Below, piece by piece: positions 26,392-34,475 of a stretch of 64,000 nucleotides of DNA. Where the stretch lies: the NCBI RefSeq assembly GCF_014842995.1, contig NZ_JACYXL010000009.1, forward strand, positions 62,001-126,000. Reading direction: 5' to 3'. The translations under genes were made by a program, and so were the position numbers. This stretch comes from Rhodanobacter sp. 7MK24 (lineage in GTDB: Bacteria > Pseudomonadota > Gammaproteobacteria > Xanthomonadales > Rhodanobacteraceae). Every line of letters starts with the position of its first letter. Within the stretch, counting starts at the first letter, position 1. The notes under the pieces were generated by a model. The model made no database searches, was not told where the DNA came from, and saw only the letters and a program-made list of their open reading frames with translations.

Positions 26392-27675
26392 TCAGGCCGC
26401 TTCCAGCGCCGGCGCAAGATCGCAGCGCGCGCGGCGGATGCGCAGCGCGAGGAAGGCCGCGACCACACCGCTCGCGCCGGCGATCACGAACGGCATCAGG
26501 TAGCTGCCCAGCTGCACGCGCAACACGCCGGCCATGAAGGCTGCGACGGCAGCGCCGACCTGATGGCCTGCGACCACCCAGCCGAACACCACCGGCGCGT
26601 CGCGCTCGCCGAAGGATTCGGTGGCGAGGCGCAGCGTGGGCGGCACGGTGGCGATCCAGTCCAGCCCGTAAAACACGCCGAACAGCGACAGGCTCTGCAG
26701 CGAAAAATCCGAATAGGGCAGGTAGATCAGAGACAGGCCTCGCAACCCGTAATAGGCGAACAGCAGCTTGCGCGGATCGACCCGGTCGGTAAGCCAGCCC
26801 GAAGCCGTGGTGCCGACCAGGTCGAAAATGCCCATCATTGCCAGCAGGCTGGCCGCGCGCACCTCGGGAATGCCGTGGTCCCCGCACATCGCGATGAAAT
26901 GGGTGCCGATCAGGCCGTTGGTGGTGAAACCGCATACGAAGAAGGTGGCGAACAGCAGCCAGAACGCGCCGCTGCGGCTGGCCCGCTGCAATGCGCCCAA
27001 CGTGAGCGCGAGCAGGTTGCCGGCAGGCATGCCGACGTCGGCGGGTTCGCCGGACGGCGCGCCATAGCGGGTCAGGCCGATGTCGGCAGGCCGCTCCGGC
27101 AACAGCCACAGCACCACCGGGATCAGCACCGCACACAATGCGGCGAGCAATAGCACCACCGCGCGCCAGCCGGCATATTCCGAGATCGCCGCGAGCCCGG
27201 GCAGGAAGATCAGCGTGCCGGTGGCGGTGCTGGCGGTAAGCAGGCCCATCACCAGGCCGCGATGCGTGCTGAACCAGCGGCCGGTCACGGTGGCGCCCAG
27301 CACCACCGCCACACAACCCGTGCCCACGCCAGACAGCACGCCCCAGCTTGCCACCAGCTGCCACGGCTGCGTCATCAGCGCGCTGGATGCGGCGGCGAGG
27401 CCCATGACCGCCAGCGCTGCCATCAACACCCGGCGGATACCGAAGCGTTGCATCAGCGCCGCCGCGAACGGACCCATCAGGCCGTACAGCAGGATGCCCA
27501 CCGCTGCGGCGGCCGAGATGCTGTCGCGGCTCCAGCCGAAGGCTCGGCCCAGCGGCAGCATCAGCACGCCCGGCGTGGCGCGCATGCCGGCGGAGACCAG
27601 CAGGGCGAGGAATACGACGGCCACCACGACGAAGGCGTAGTTCTGGCCGCGAAGGCGAGGGCGCGATATAGTCAT
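26392..27675 (-). CDS. MFS transporter
   Basis: A 427-residue major facilitator with about 12 helices and a central loop near residue 210. The pattern (Phe-Gly-Trp-Ser-Arg-Asp-Ser-Ile-Ser-Ala-Ala in helix one to two, Gly-Val-Gly-Thr-Gly-Cys in helix four) resembles oxalate/formate-type and monocarboxylate-type MFS proteins; the substrate is uncertain. The ATG abuts a palindromic operator with no space for a ribosome site, so the mRNA may be leaderless. It is divergent from a TetR regulator, which probably represses it. Confidence 0.88.
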   Translation of the reverse strand: MTISRPRLRGQNYAFVVVAVVFLALLVSAGMRATPGVLMLPLGRAFGWSRDSISAAAAVGILLYGLMGPFAAALMQRFGIRRVLMAALAVMGLAAASSALMTQPWQLVASWGVLSGVGTGCVAVVLGATVTGRWFSTHRGLVMGLLTASTATGTLIFLPGLAAISEYAGWRAVVLLLAALCAVLIPVVLWLLPERPADIGLTRYGAPSGEPADVGMPAGNLLALTLGALQRASRSGAFWLLFATFFVCGFTTNGLIGTHFIAMCGDHGIPEVRAASLLAMMGIFDLVGTTASGWLTDRVDPRKLLFAYYGLRGLSLIYLPYSDFSLQSLSLFGVFYGLDWIATVPPTLRLATESFGERDAPVVFGWVVAGHQVGAAVAAFMAGVLRVQLGSYLMPFVIAGASGVVAAFLALRIRRARCDLAPALEAA

Positions 27676-27726
27676 GTTACCGATCGGTACGTTGTGGTTC
27701 GCGCAGCATACGTACCGATCGGTAAC
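27676..27726. promoter_or_regulatory. Twin palindromic operators between MFS and TetR genes
   Basis: Two exact copies of the 12-bp palindrome TACCGATCGGTA lie at 27678-27689 and 27713-27724, 35 bp centre to centre. Each is flanked so that 17-bp arms (27676-27692 and 27710-27726) are exact inverted copies. The sites sit directly against the MFS start codon and 12 bp before the TetR gene. The sequence class is typical of TetR-family operators, so dual control of both genes is very likely. Confidence 0.8.
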
Positions 27727-27746
27727 ATTGTCAACGAGTGCCGCAC

Positions 27747-28349
27747 ATGCCCGTCCGAAACAAACCCGCCCAGGGCGCCGAGGCGCGTCCCCGCGCCGCC
27801 GACCGCATCCGCGATACGGCCTTCGAGCTGTTCTACCGCGAAGGCATCCGGGCCATCGGCGTGGAGGAGATCGTCAACCGCGCCGGCGTCACCAAGCCGA
27901 GCCTGTACCGCGCCTACGAATCCAAGGACGAACTGGCAGCCGATTACCTGCGCGATTACAACGAGCGTTTCTGCCGCGTCTTCGAAGCCCCATCGGCGGA
28001 ACATCCCGGCGACCCCAAGGCCCAACTGCTGGCCTACCTGGACGGGCTGGCTTCGCGCGCCTCCAGCGACGGCTACCGCGGTTGCGGCCTCACCAACGCG
28101 GTGATCGAATACCCCGAGCGCGACCACCCGGCGCACAAGGTGGCAGTGGAGAGCAAGCGTTCCTTGCGCAAGCGCCTGCGCGAATTGTGCCGCGCAATGG
28201 GCGCGCGCGACGCGGAGGCGCTGGCCGACGGCCTGCTGTTGCTGATCGAGGGAAGTTATGTGTCTGGCCAGACTTTCGGCCGCGGCGGCCCGGCGCGGAT
28301 GCTCGGCAAGGCGGCGCGAACCCTGATCGAAGCCAGCCTCGGCAGCTGA
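27747..28349 (+). CDS. TetR/AcrR family transcriptional regulator
   Basis: A 200-residue repressor. The N-terminal HTH reads Gly-Val-Glu-Glu-Ile-Val-Asn-Arg-Ala-Gly-Val-Thr-Lys-Pro-Ser-Leu-Tyr-Arg near residues 38-55; the rest is a helical ligand domain. I choose ATG 27747; GTG 27738 is possible. It is divergent from the MFS transporter across twin operators. The inducing ligand is probably a substrate of that transporter, by analogy. Confidence 0.92.
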   Translation: MPVRNKPAQGAEARPRAADRIRDTAFELFYREGIRAIGVEEIVNRAGVTKPSLYRAYESKDELAADYLRDYNERFCRVFEAPSAEHPGDPKAQLLAYLDGLASRASSDGYRGCGLTNAVIEYPERDHPAHKVAVESKRSLRKRLRELCRAMGARDAEALADGLLLLIEGSYVSGQTFGRGGPARMLGKAARTLIEASLGS

Positions 28350-28420
28350 GCCGCCGGTTGCGGAACATGTGCGGCGGAGTGGTCAAACCCGTCGCCGACT
28401 GAGGCTAAACTAACCGACTG

Positions 28421-29221
28421 ATGAGCACCGACGCCCCCGCCGCGCCCCCACGCAACCAACTGCAACCGCTGCGTTATCTGTGGCGGGTGCCGTTGCTGCT
28501 GCTGCATATCCTGCTGGCGATCCTGCTCGCCGCTTTCGTGATGAGCTGGAACCGCAACCAGGTGATGAAGGATGGGCGCGAGCCGTTTGCGCACAAGCTG
28601 ATCCGCTGGTGGTCCACCGCCCTGCTGCGCATCTTCGGCCTGCGCTCGGTGCGCATGGGCCAGCCGCTGGCGGACCCGGTGCTGTTCGTGGCCAACCACA
28701 CCTCGTGGATCGACATCGTGCTGCTGCATTCGCAGCGTGCGGTCTGCTTCGTCGCTAAGGCGGAAATCGCGCGGTGGCCGCTGGTGGGCTGGCTGGCGGC
28801 CAGCGGCGGCACCATCTTCCATCGCCGCGGCAGCAACCACTCGCTGGCGGCGGTGATGCAGGTGATGGTGGAGCGCCTGCGCGTCGGCCGTTCGGTGGCG
28901 GTGTTCCCCGAAGGCGGCACGGGCCACGATGGCGTGCTCAAGGTGTTCCATGCACGCATCTTCCAGGCGGCGCTGGATGCCGGGACGCAGTTGCAGCCGG
29001 TGGCGTTGCGCTTTGCGCGCGACGGCAAGCGCATCGTCGATGCCGGCTTCCGCGAACACGAGAGCTTCATGGGCAACTTCCTGCGCCTGCTCGGCAGCGC
29101 GCCGATGGATGCGGAGGTGCACTTCCTGCAGCCTGTGCCGGCCAGCCCCGACGCGCGCCGCAAGATGGCCGAGCTGTCGCGCGAGCGCATAGCCGCGGCG
29201 CTGGAGGATCGCAACGCATGA
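28421..29221 (+). CDS. Lysophospholipid acyltransferase (PlsC-like)
   Basis: A 266-residue membrane-bound acyltransferase. One helix lies at about 22-42. The catalytic His-X4-Asp motif is His93-Thr-Ser-Trp-Ile-Asp98, and the substrate motif is Phe-Pro-Glu-Gly-Gly-Thr near residue 165. Such enzymes add an acyl chain to lysophosphatidic acid or related lysolipids. The stop overlaps the next gene's start (ATGA), so it is co-translated with an alpha/beta hydrolase. Confidence 0.9.
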   Translation: MSTDAPAAPPRNQLQPLRYLWRVPLLLLHILLAILLAAFVMSWNRNQVMKDGREPFAHKLIRWWSTALLRIFGLRSVRMGQPLADPVLFVANHTSWIDIVLLHSQRAVCFVAKAEIARWPLVGWLAASGGTIFHRRGSNHSLAAVMQVMVERLRVGRSVAVFPEGGTGHDGVLKVFHARIFQAALDAGTQLQPVALRFARDGKRIVDAGFREHESFMGNFLRLLGSAPMDAEVHFLQPVPASPDARRKMAELSRERIAAALEDRNA

Positions 29222-30231
29222 ACCTGCCGTGCGGAAAGGATTTCCGTCCGACATGGCCGCTCACCAGTGGGCATGTGCAGACCATGCTTTCCTCCAGCGG
29301 CATACGCCGCCTGCTGCTGCCGCGCGCCGCGCGGACCGTGCAGGAAGGTGCCGAGGCGGTGATGGTGGACGGCGGCAACGGCGTGCGTCTCACCGGTGCA
29401 TTCACCGCACAGAGAAGCCGCCCGCAGGCACGCGGCCTTGCCGTGCTGTTCCACGGCTGGGAGGGCAGCGTCGACTCCACCTACGTGCTGCAGACCGGCA
29501 GCCGGCTGCTCGCCGACGGCTGGGACATCTTCCGCCTCAACTTCCGCGACCACGGCGACAGCCATGCGTTGAACGAGGCGCTCTTCCATTCCTGCCGGCT
29601 CGACGAGGTAGTACTCGCGCTGGCCGACATCGCCGCGCGCTGGCCGGCACGGCCGATGGCGCTGGCCGGCTTCTCGCTGGGCGGCAACTTCGCCTTGCGC
29701 GCGGCATTGCAGACCTCGCGCCTCGGGATCCCGCTCAGCTATGTGCTGGCGGTGTGCCCGATCATCGATCCCAGCGAGGGCCTGTTCTCGCTGGAAGAGG
29801 CGGCACCCTGGTTCTACCAGGCCTACTTCGTGCGCAAGTGGCGCAAATCGCTGCTCGCCAAGCAGAGCGCATTCCCGCAGCACAACTATTTCGAGCTCAC
29901 CGAGCTGAAGCAGAATCTGCGCGGCCTCACCGAGTCGCTGGTGCTGCGCCATACCGATTTCCAGTCATTGCAGGGATACCTGGACGGCTATTCGGTGGCC
30001 GGTGACGCGCTGCAGGCCATGCAGATCCCTGCCACCATCCTCACCGCGCGCGATGACCCGGTGATCCCGGTGGGCGCGTTCGAGCAGTTGCGCCTGCCGC
30101 CGAACGTGGAACTGGACATCTCCGACCATGGTGGCCATTGCGGTTTCATCCGCGGCCGCGACATGACCAGCTTCACCGACGACTACATTGCGGCGCGCTT
30201 CAACGCCGTGGCAGACGGGTCATTGCGCTAG
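29218..30231 (+). CDS. YheT-like alpha/beta hydrolase
   Basis: A 337-residue cytoplasmic hydrolase. The start region (Phe-Arg-Pro-Thr-Trp-Pro-Leu-Thr-Ser-Gly-His-Val-Gln-Thr) is typical of the YheT/ABHD1-3 group. The nucleophile elbow is Gly-Phe-Ser-Leu-Gly-Gly, the acid lies in Ala-Arg-Asp-Asp-Pro-Val, and the base in Gly-Gly-His-Cys-Gly. It overlaps the acyltransferase by 4 bases, suggesting a lipid-remodelling pair. Its last 32 bp overlap the end of a gene on the other strand. Confidence 0.88.
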   Translation: MNLPCGKDFRPTWPLTSGHVQTMLSSSGIRRLLLPRAARTVQEGAEAVMVDGGNGVRLTGAFTAQRSRPQARGLAVLFHGWEGSVDSTYVLQTGSRLLADGWDIFRLNFRDHGDSHALNEALFHSCRLDEVVLALADIAARWPARPMALAGFSLGGNFALRAALQTSRLGIPLSYVLAVCPIIDPSEGLFSLEEAAPWFYQAYFVRKWRKSLLAKQSAFPQHNYFELTELKQNLRGLTESLVLRHTDFQSLQGYLDGYSVAGDALQAMQIPATILTARDDPVIPVGAFEQLRLPPNVELDISDHGGHCGFIRGRDMTSFTDDYIAARFNAVADGSLR

Positions 30232-30460
30232 CCGCCTGGGCGGCGCTCTGCGCCCCCCGCAACGGATCGAGCAGCCGCTTCAGGCCGTTGTGATCGATCT
30301 CCAGCATCAGCGCGAGCAGTCTGCCGAGTTCGCCATGCGGGAAGCCTTTGCGTGCGAACCATGCGAGGTAGGCACCGGACAAGTCGGCGATCAGGTGGCC
30401 CTTGTACTTGCCGAACGGCATGCGCACGGTGACGAGGCGCTTGAGGTCGTCGGCCTCCAT
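30200..30460 (-). CDS. DUF3820 family protein
   Basis: An 86-residue protein carrying the DUF3820 (QSregVF_b) core: Met-Pro-Phe-Gly-Lys-Tyr-Lys-Gly, then Tyr-Leu-Ala-Trp-Phe-Ala-Arg-Lys-Gly-Phe-Pro, then Glu-Ile-Asp-His-Asn-Gly-Leu. The family was named after a quorum-regulated virulence protein but has no assigned reaction. The ATG shares one base with the upstream AAA ATPase stop (TGATG), so translation is coupled. Its 3' end overlaps the convergent hydrolase gene by 32 bp. Confidence 0.85.
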   Translation of the reverse strand: MEADDLKRLVTVRMPFGKYKGHLIADLSGAYLAWFARKGFPHGELGRLLALMLEIDHNGLKRLLDPLRGAQSAAQAASAMTRLPRR

Positions 30461-31932
30461 CAATCCGCCGCCACGCAACGTCCCTGCGCCCATGCGCGCA
30501 ATGTCTCCACCTGCTCGCGCATCAGCACGGACAGGGGCCGGGTTTGCACCAGTGCGGCGAGCAAAGCGGATTGATCCAGCTCGCCATGACCGGCGACGTC
30601 GTACAGTGCGCTGACGATGGCCTGTTCGATCTCGGCCCCGGAGAATCCCGAGCTTGCTTCGGCAAGCGCAGGCAGGTCGAACGCCGCAGGATCGAGCCGG
30701 CGACGTTTCAGGTGCATGGCGAAGATCTCCGCGCGCATCTCGGGCCGCGGCAGGTCCACGAAAAAGATCTCGTCGAAGCGTCCCTTGCGCAGCAGTTCTG
30801 CGGGCAGCTCGTGCACCGCGTTGGCGGTGGCCACCACGAACACCTTCGACTTGCGTTCGGCCATCCACGTCAACAGGTAGCCGAGCACGCGGCGCGACAC
30901 ACCGCCGTCCTCGCCGCCGCTGGCAAGGCCTTTTTCGATCTCGTCGATCCACAGCACGCAGGGTGCCAGCAATTCGGCGCTGGCCAGCGCCTCGCGCAGG
31001 TTCTTCTCCGTCTCGCCCTGGTACTTGTCGTACAGCGCACCGAAATCCAGTCGCACCAGTGGCACGCCGAAGCCGCCGGCGATGGCCTTGGCGGCGAGGC
31101 TCTTGCCGCAACCCTGCACGCCCAACAACAGCACCCCCTTGGGCGGGTCGAACACGGGATCGGGTTCGGCAGCGAGGAACACGGCGCGCCGGCGCTGCAC
31201 CCATTCGCGCACGCGCGAAACGCCGGCAATGTCCGCGAAACTGGCGGTGGCGTATTCGTAATGCAGCAGGCCCGAACGATTCAGCAATTCGAACTTGGAT
31301 TGCATCAGCTCGGGCAAGTCCTCCGGCCCCAGCGCGCCGTCGTTGTAGATCAGCTTGCGCACGATGCGCCGTGCATCGGGTGCGGACAGACCGAGCAGGT
31401 TGCGCACAATGGTGCGCGCGGCATCGTTGTCCACTTCCAGCCGGCGGTTGTTCTCGCGCTGCCACGCCAGCGCCTCGCCGCGCATGATCGCGGCCAACGC
31501 CTTGAGGTCGGGCAGCGCCAGCGGAACGCGCAGCGCCAGCGCTTCCAGCTCGCCCGGCAGTTCCACTTTCGCGCCCACCAGCACGATGGTGTGTGCAGCA
31601 CAACGTTGCCGCTGCACGATTTCGCGCAGCAGGCGCTGGCTCATTGCGTAACCGAGCAGGCCGTGGAAGTCGAACAGCAGGTAGATGCCGCGCTCGGGTT
31701 CGGCGCGGATCGCCTCAAGCGTGCTGGTGACATCGGACGCCGGCTGAGTGTCGCGTCGCGCGAAATCGAGGCGCTGCAGCCCGTCGGTCAAGGTCCAACG
31801 CCATAGCGGATGCAGCGCCTGCGCGATCACGTGGCGGAAACATTCGATCACGCGCTGCTCGTCTACCGTCTCGATCACCAGCAGTGGTGTGGCGGCGCGC
31901 ACCAGGGTGGTGAGGTCTTGCAGTTCGCTCAT
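30460..31932 (-). CDS. Ycf46-like AAA+ ATPase
   Basis: A 490-residue AAA+ protein resembling Ycf46 of plastids and cyanobacteria. An N-terminal region of about 220 residues without recognisable motifs precedes the ATPase core. Walker A is Gly-Val-Gln-Gly-Cys-Gly-Lys-Ser at 271-278; Walker B is Trp-Ile-Asp-Glu near 335; a sensor Asn follows in Ala-Thr-Ala-Asn. Ycf46 proteins have been linked to carbon use in cyanobacteria, but the bacterial role is unclear. It is coupled with the DUF3820 gene. Confidence 0.88.
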   Translation of the reverse strand: MSELQDLTTLVRAATPLLVIETVDEQRVIECFRHVIAQALHPLWRWTLTDGLQRLDFARRDTQPASDVTSTLEAIRAEPERGIYLLFDFHGLLGYAMSQRLLREIVQRQRCAAHTIVLVGAKVELPGELEALALRVPLALPDLKALAAIMRGEALAWQRENNRRLEVDNDAARTIVRNLLGLSAPDARRIVRKLIYNDGALGPEDLPELMQSKFELLNRSGLLHYEYATASFADIAGVSRVREWVQRRRAVFLAAEPDPVFDPPKGVLLLGVQGCGKSLAAKAIAGGFGVPLVRLDFGALYDKYQGETEKNLREALASAELLAPCVLWIDEIEKGLASGGEDGGVSRRVLGYLLTWMAERKSKVFVVATANAVHELPAELLRKGRFDEIFFVDLPRPEMRAEIFAMHLKRRRLDPAAFDLPALAEASSGFSGAEIEQAIVSALYDVAGHGELDQSALLAALVQTRPLSVLMREQVETLRAWAQGRCVAAD

Positions 31933-32416
31933 GCTTCCTCCGTAGAAGCGCGCACGTTAGCAGAGCCGCTAGGCGATACGGCATGGGTACAGGCTTGGCT
32001 TTTCCGGCCGACCGGAGACGCGCCACGCGCCCGCCTTCGTTCCTGTCTTTACTTTGCGCACCTGGCTTCATTCGGCATGCGCTTCTGCGGGTAGGCAGGT
32101 TCCGGCGACCTACAGGGGCGCGATCCTGATCGCCAAACACGGTCTGGAACCGCATGAAAATCCGGTCACCGTGCGATGACGGTGCGCCTCGACGGCAACA
32201 AGGCGGCGGGCTGTCAGTCGCACATCACCGGCTTCGAACAGAACGAACAAGCCCGGGGCCGTCCGGACGACGTGCAGCCTCGCCAGGCCACAGCGTGTTG
32301 GCGAGCGACGACCTGCCGGGCGCGGTCACAGGGTGACGTACGACGTCGCGACCAGCAGATGCGCTCGCGCATGCCTTGCGGCATGCTTCCGTGATTCACT
32401 GATCCGGGAGCTTCCC
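31933..32416. other. Intergenic region between AAA ATPase and PEBP genes
   Basis: A 484-bp divergent gap. I see no convincing gene. A short hairpin (GCATGCC, TTGC loop, GGCATGC; 32370-32387) sits 29 bp before the PEBP start. Frames here are Arg-rich and lack ribosome sites. Confidence 0.4.
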
Positions 32417-33031
32417 ATGCAACTGCGCAGCGACGATTTCAACCATGGCCGGCCTATCCCCGTTGCCAATGCCTTCGGCAAACCCGGCGCGCCGGTGGCG
32501 TTGTCGGACAACCGCAGCCCGCATCTGTCGTGGAAGGATGCACCGGAAGGCACGCGCTCCTTCGTGCTCACCTGCATCGACACCGACGTGCCCAGCCGTG
32601 GCGACGACGTGAACAAGGAGGGTCGCGTGGTACCGGCCGACCTGCCGCGCGTGGAGTTCGTTCACTGGCTGATGGCGAACATTCCCGAAGAGTGCGGAGA
32701 GCTCGGCGAAGGTTCGTGCTGCGACGGCATCACGCCGCGCGGCAAGCGCGATCCCATTGGGCCGCCGGGCAGCGTGCAGGGCTTGAACGATTACACCGGC
32801 TGGTTCGCCGGCGATGCCGAGATGGGCGGCGATTACCTCGGCTACGATGGCCCGTGCCCGCCGTGGAACGACAGCATCGTGCACCATTACCACTTCCGCA
32901 TCCATGCGCTGGATGTGGCGAAGCTGGACCTGCGCGGCGGCTTCACGCTGGCCCAGTTGCGTGAGGCGATGCACGGCCACGTGCTGGCAGAGGCGGAGTT
33001 GATGGGAACCTACACGATCAATCCGTTGTGA
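32417..33031 (+). CDS. YbhB/YbcL family (PEBP-like) protein
   Basis: A 204-residue cytoplasmic protein of the phosphatidylethanolamine-binding fold. The ligand-pocket motifs Asp-Thr-Asp-Val-Pro, Val-His-Trp-Leu and the Gly-Pro-Cys-Pro-Pro segment are present. Bacterial members have no proven function; kinase inhibition is known only for eukaryotic relatives. GGGAG lies 7 bases before ATG 32417. It is followed by small membrane proteins on the same strand after about 120 bp. Confidence 0.88.
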   Translation: MQLRSDDFNHGRPIPVANAFGKPGAPVALSDNRSPHLSWKDAPEGTRSFVLTCIDTDVPSRGDDVNKEGRVVPADLPRVEFVHWLMANIPEECGELGEGSCCDGITPRGKRDPIGPPGSVQGLNDYTGWFAGDAEMGGDYLGYDGPCPPWNDSIVHHYHFRIHALDVAKLDLRGGFTLAQLREAMHGHVLAEAELMGTYTINPL

Positions 33032-33149
33032 ATGCGGGCATGAAGGCGTAGCAAGTCCGCGCCTTCACGTCCGGAAGGCGCACGGTGTGGATGAATGGCG
33101 TTGCACGGAGGACACGCCGCGGTCGGCATTCGTTCAAGAGGGCAAGGCC

Positions 33150-33308
33150 ATGCTTCACTACGCGCTGATTTTCCTCATCGTTGCCGTCGTTGCCGCTGCG
33201 CTGGGCTTCGGTGGTTTGATCGGGGGCGTGGCGGCGCTTGTCGTGAAGATCCTGTTCGTCGCGTTCCTGGTCTTGGCGATCGTCGCGTTCCTGCGGCGAG
33301 CGAAATGA
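33150..33308 (+). CDS. DUF1328 (YtjA-like) small membrane protein
   Basis: A 52-residue protein made of two hydrophobic helices joined by a glycine-rich turn (Gly-Phe-Gly-Gly-Leu-Ile-Gly-Gly), ending in Arg-Arg-Ala-Lys. This is the standard YtjA/DUF1328 form, often found with stress genes. AGAGGG lies before ATG 33150. It begins a run of envelope genes reaching the AI-2E transporter. Confidence 0.85.
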   Translation: MLHYALIFLIVAVVAAALGFGGLIGGVAALVVKILFVAFLVLAIVAFLRRAK

Positions 33309-33343
33309 ATCGACGTCCCATGGCATGGCTTCAAGGAGGCAAC

Positions 33344-33706
33344 ATGAACCAGCATCCCGCAACCACCGGCAACACCAGCAGCAGCCGCATCGATGACAGT
33401 GCCGAGCGCGTCAAGCAGGCCACGTCCAGCGCGGTGGCAGGTACCAAGGAAGCGGTGGATCGCGCCGCCGACCATATCGAGGCCAGCCTGCACCGCGCCA
33501 CCGACAAGGTAGCTGCGGGCGCGCATCAGGCCAGCGACAAGCTAGCCGATGCCGGCGAGCGCGGTCGGGCCGCCTACGACGCCACGATGGATCGCGCCGA
33601 CGAATGGCTGGGGCAGGTGCGCGACTACGTGCGCGAGAAGCCGGTGCAGTCCGTGGCCATCGCACTGGGCGCCGGCTGGTTACTCGGCCGCTTGCTGCGG
33701 CGCTGA
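33344..33706 (+). CDS. DUF883-like membrane-anchored stress protein
   Basis: A 120-residue protein with a hydrophilic, Ala/Asp/Lys-rich helical body and a C-terminal anchor (Arg-Glu-Lys-Pro-Val-Gln-Ser-Val-Ala-Ile-Ala-Leu-Gly). The anchor motif is that of ElaB/YqjD/DUF883 proteins, some of which tether inactive ribosomes to the membrane in stationary phase. AAGGAGG is 4 bases before the ATG. Ribosome binding is family knowledge, not shown here. Confidence 0.83.
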   Translation: MNQHPATTGNTSSSRIDDSAERVKQATSSAVAGTKEAVDRAADHIEASLHRATDKVAAGAHQASDKLADAGERGRAAYDATMDRADEWLGQVRDYVREKPVQSVAIALGAGWLLGRLLRR

Positions 33707-33711
33707 CCCTC

Positions 33712-34182
33712 ATGCAGGAGGAACCCGCGCGCGGGCAGGATCGCGCGACGGCGCCGGAGCCCCCGGCGCCGTCCTCGTCTCTGCTGGATGAATTGAACCG
33801 GCTTGCAAGCGCGGCACGACGGCTGTTCGGTGCCCAATTGCAGCTGCTCGCCGCCGAGTTGGGGCTGGCGCGCAGCGCGGTGTCGTGGCTGCTGGTGGCT
33901 GCGCTGGTCGCCACTGTGGCCGGCGTGGCCTTGGGCTTGACCTTGCTCGGCATGATTGGCGCGCTGCTGGCGGTGTGGTTCCATTCGTGGATCTGGGCGT
34001 TGCTGGTGCTGGCGCTGTTGCAGGTGCTGCTGCTCGCTGGCGCCGTTGCGATGTTCCGCCGCTGCATGCGCTGGATGAGCCTGCCCGCCACGCGCCGCGA
34101 ATGGAATACGATGATGCGCGAGACGATGCGGCGCGCGGAAAGCGACATCCAGAACGACGGTGCAGGGGAGGGCAGGCCGTGA
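33712..34182 (+). CDS. Phage holin-like family (DUF1469) membrane protein
   Basis: A 156-residue protein with a charged N-terminus and two strong helices (about 58-82 and 90-116), like YqjE/DUF1469 proteins. In enterobacteria yqjE follows the DUF883 gene yqjD, and the same order is seen here. It is not from a prophage: no other phage gene is near. Its stop overlaps the next gene as GTGA. Confidence 0.83.
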   Translation: MQEEPARGQDRATAPEPPAPSSSLLDELNRLASAARRLFGAQLQLLAAELGLARSAVSWLLVAALVATVAGVALGLTLLGMIGALLAVWFHSWIWALLVLALLQVLLLAGAVAMFRRCMRWMSLPATRREWNTMMRETMRRAESDIQNDGAGEGRP

Positions 34183-34475
34183 GCTTGTTCAGACAACTCG
34201 ACAAGGTGCGCGCGGCGCAGGCGCGGGTAGCGGCGCATCGCACGGAACTGGCCGCGCCTGCGGCCGCCTTGCTGGCGCGCGGACAAGAGCATCCGCTGCT
34301 AATGCTCGGCGCGGCGGGTGGCGCGGGTTTCGTGCTGGGCACTCTCGACGCCTCGCCGCTGCGCATACCGGGGCTGGACTCGCTGCTGCGCGGCGGACTC
34401 GCCGAGGCCGTGGCGCAAGGCGTGCGCCTGGTCGCGGAGCTGGGCGCCAATGCCGCGGATCAAGCTTCCCCATGA
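34179..34475 (+). CDS. Small YqjK-like membrane protein
   Basis: A 98-residue protein beginning with GTG inside the upstream stop, with GGGGAGGG upstream. It has an Arg/Gln/Ala-rich N-terminal helix and one hydrophobic segment (about 45-60). Position third after DUF883 and DUF1469 genes matches enterobacterial yqjK; sequence similarity is too weak to be sure. The stop overlaps the AI-2E gene start (ATGA). Confidence 0.65.
   Translation: MSLFRQLDKVRAAQARVAAHRTELAAPAAALLARGQEHPLLMLGAAGGAGFVLGTLDASPLRIPGLDSLLRGGLAEAVAQGVRLVAELGANAADQASP

Noticed and set aside
33712..34182. Holin-like gene as evidence of a prophage
   Set aside because: Matches the chromosomal YqjE/DUF1469 family and no other phage gene is near.
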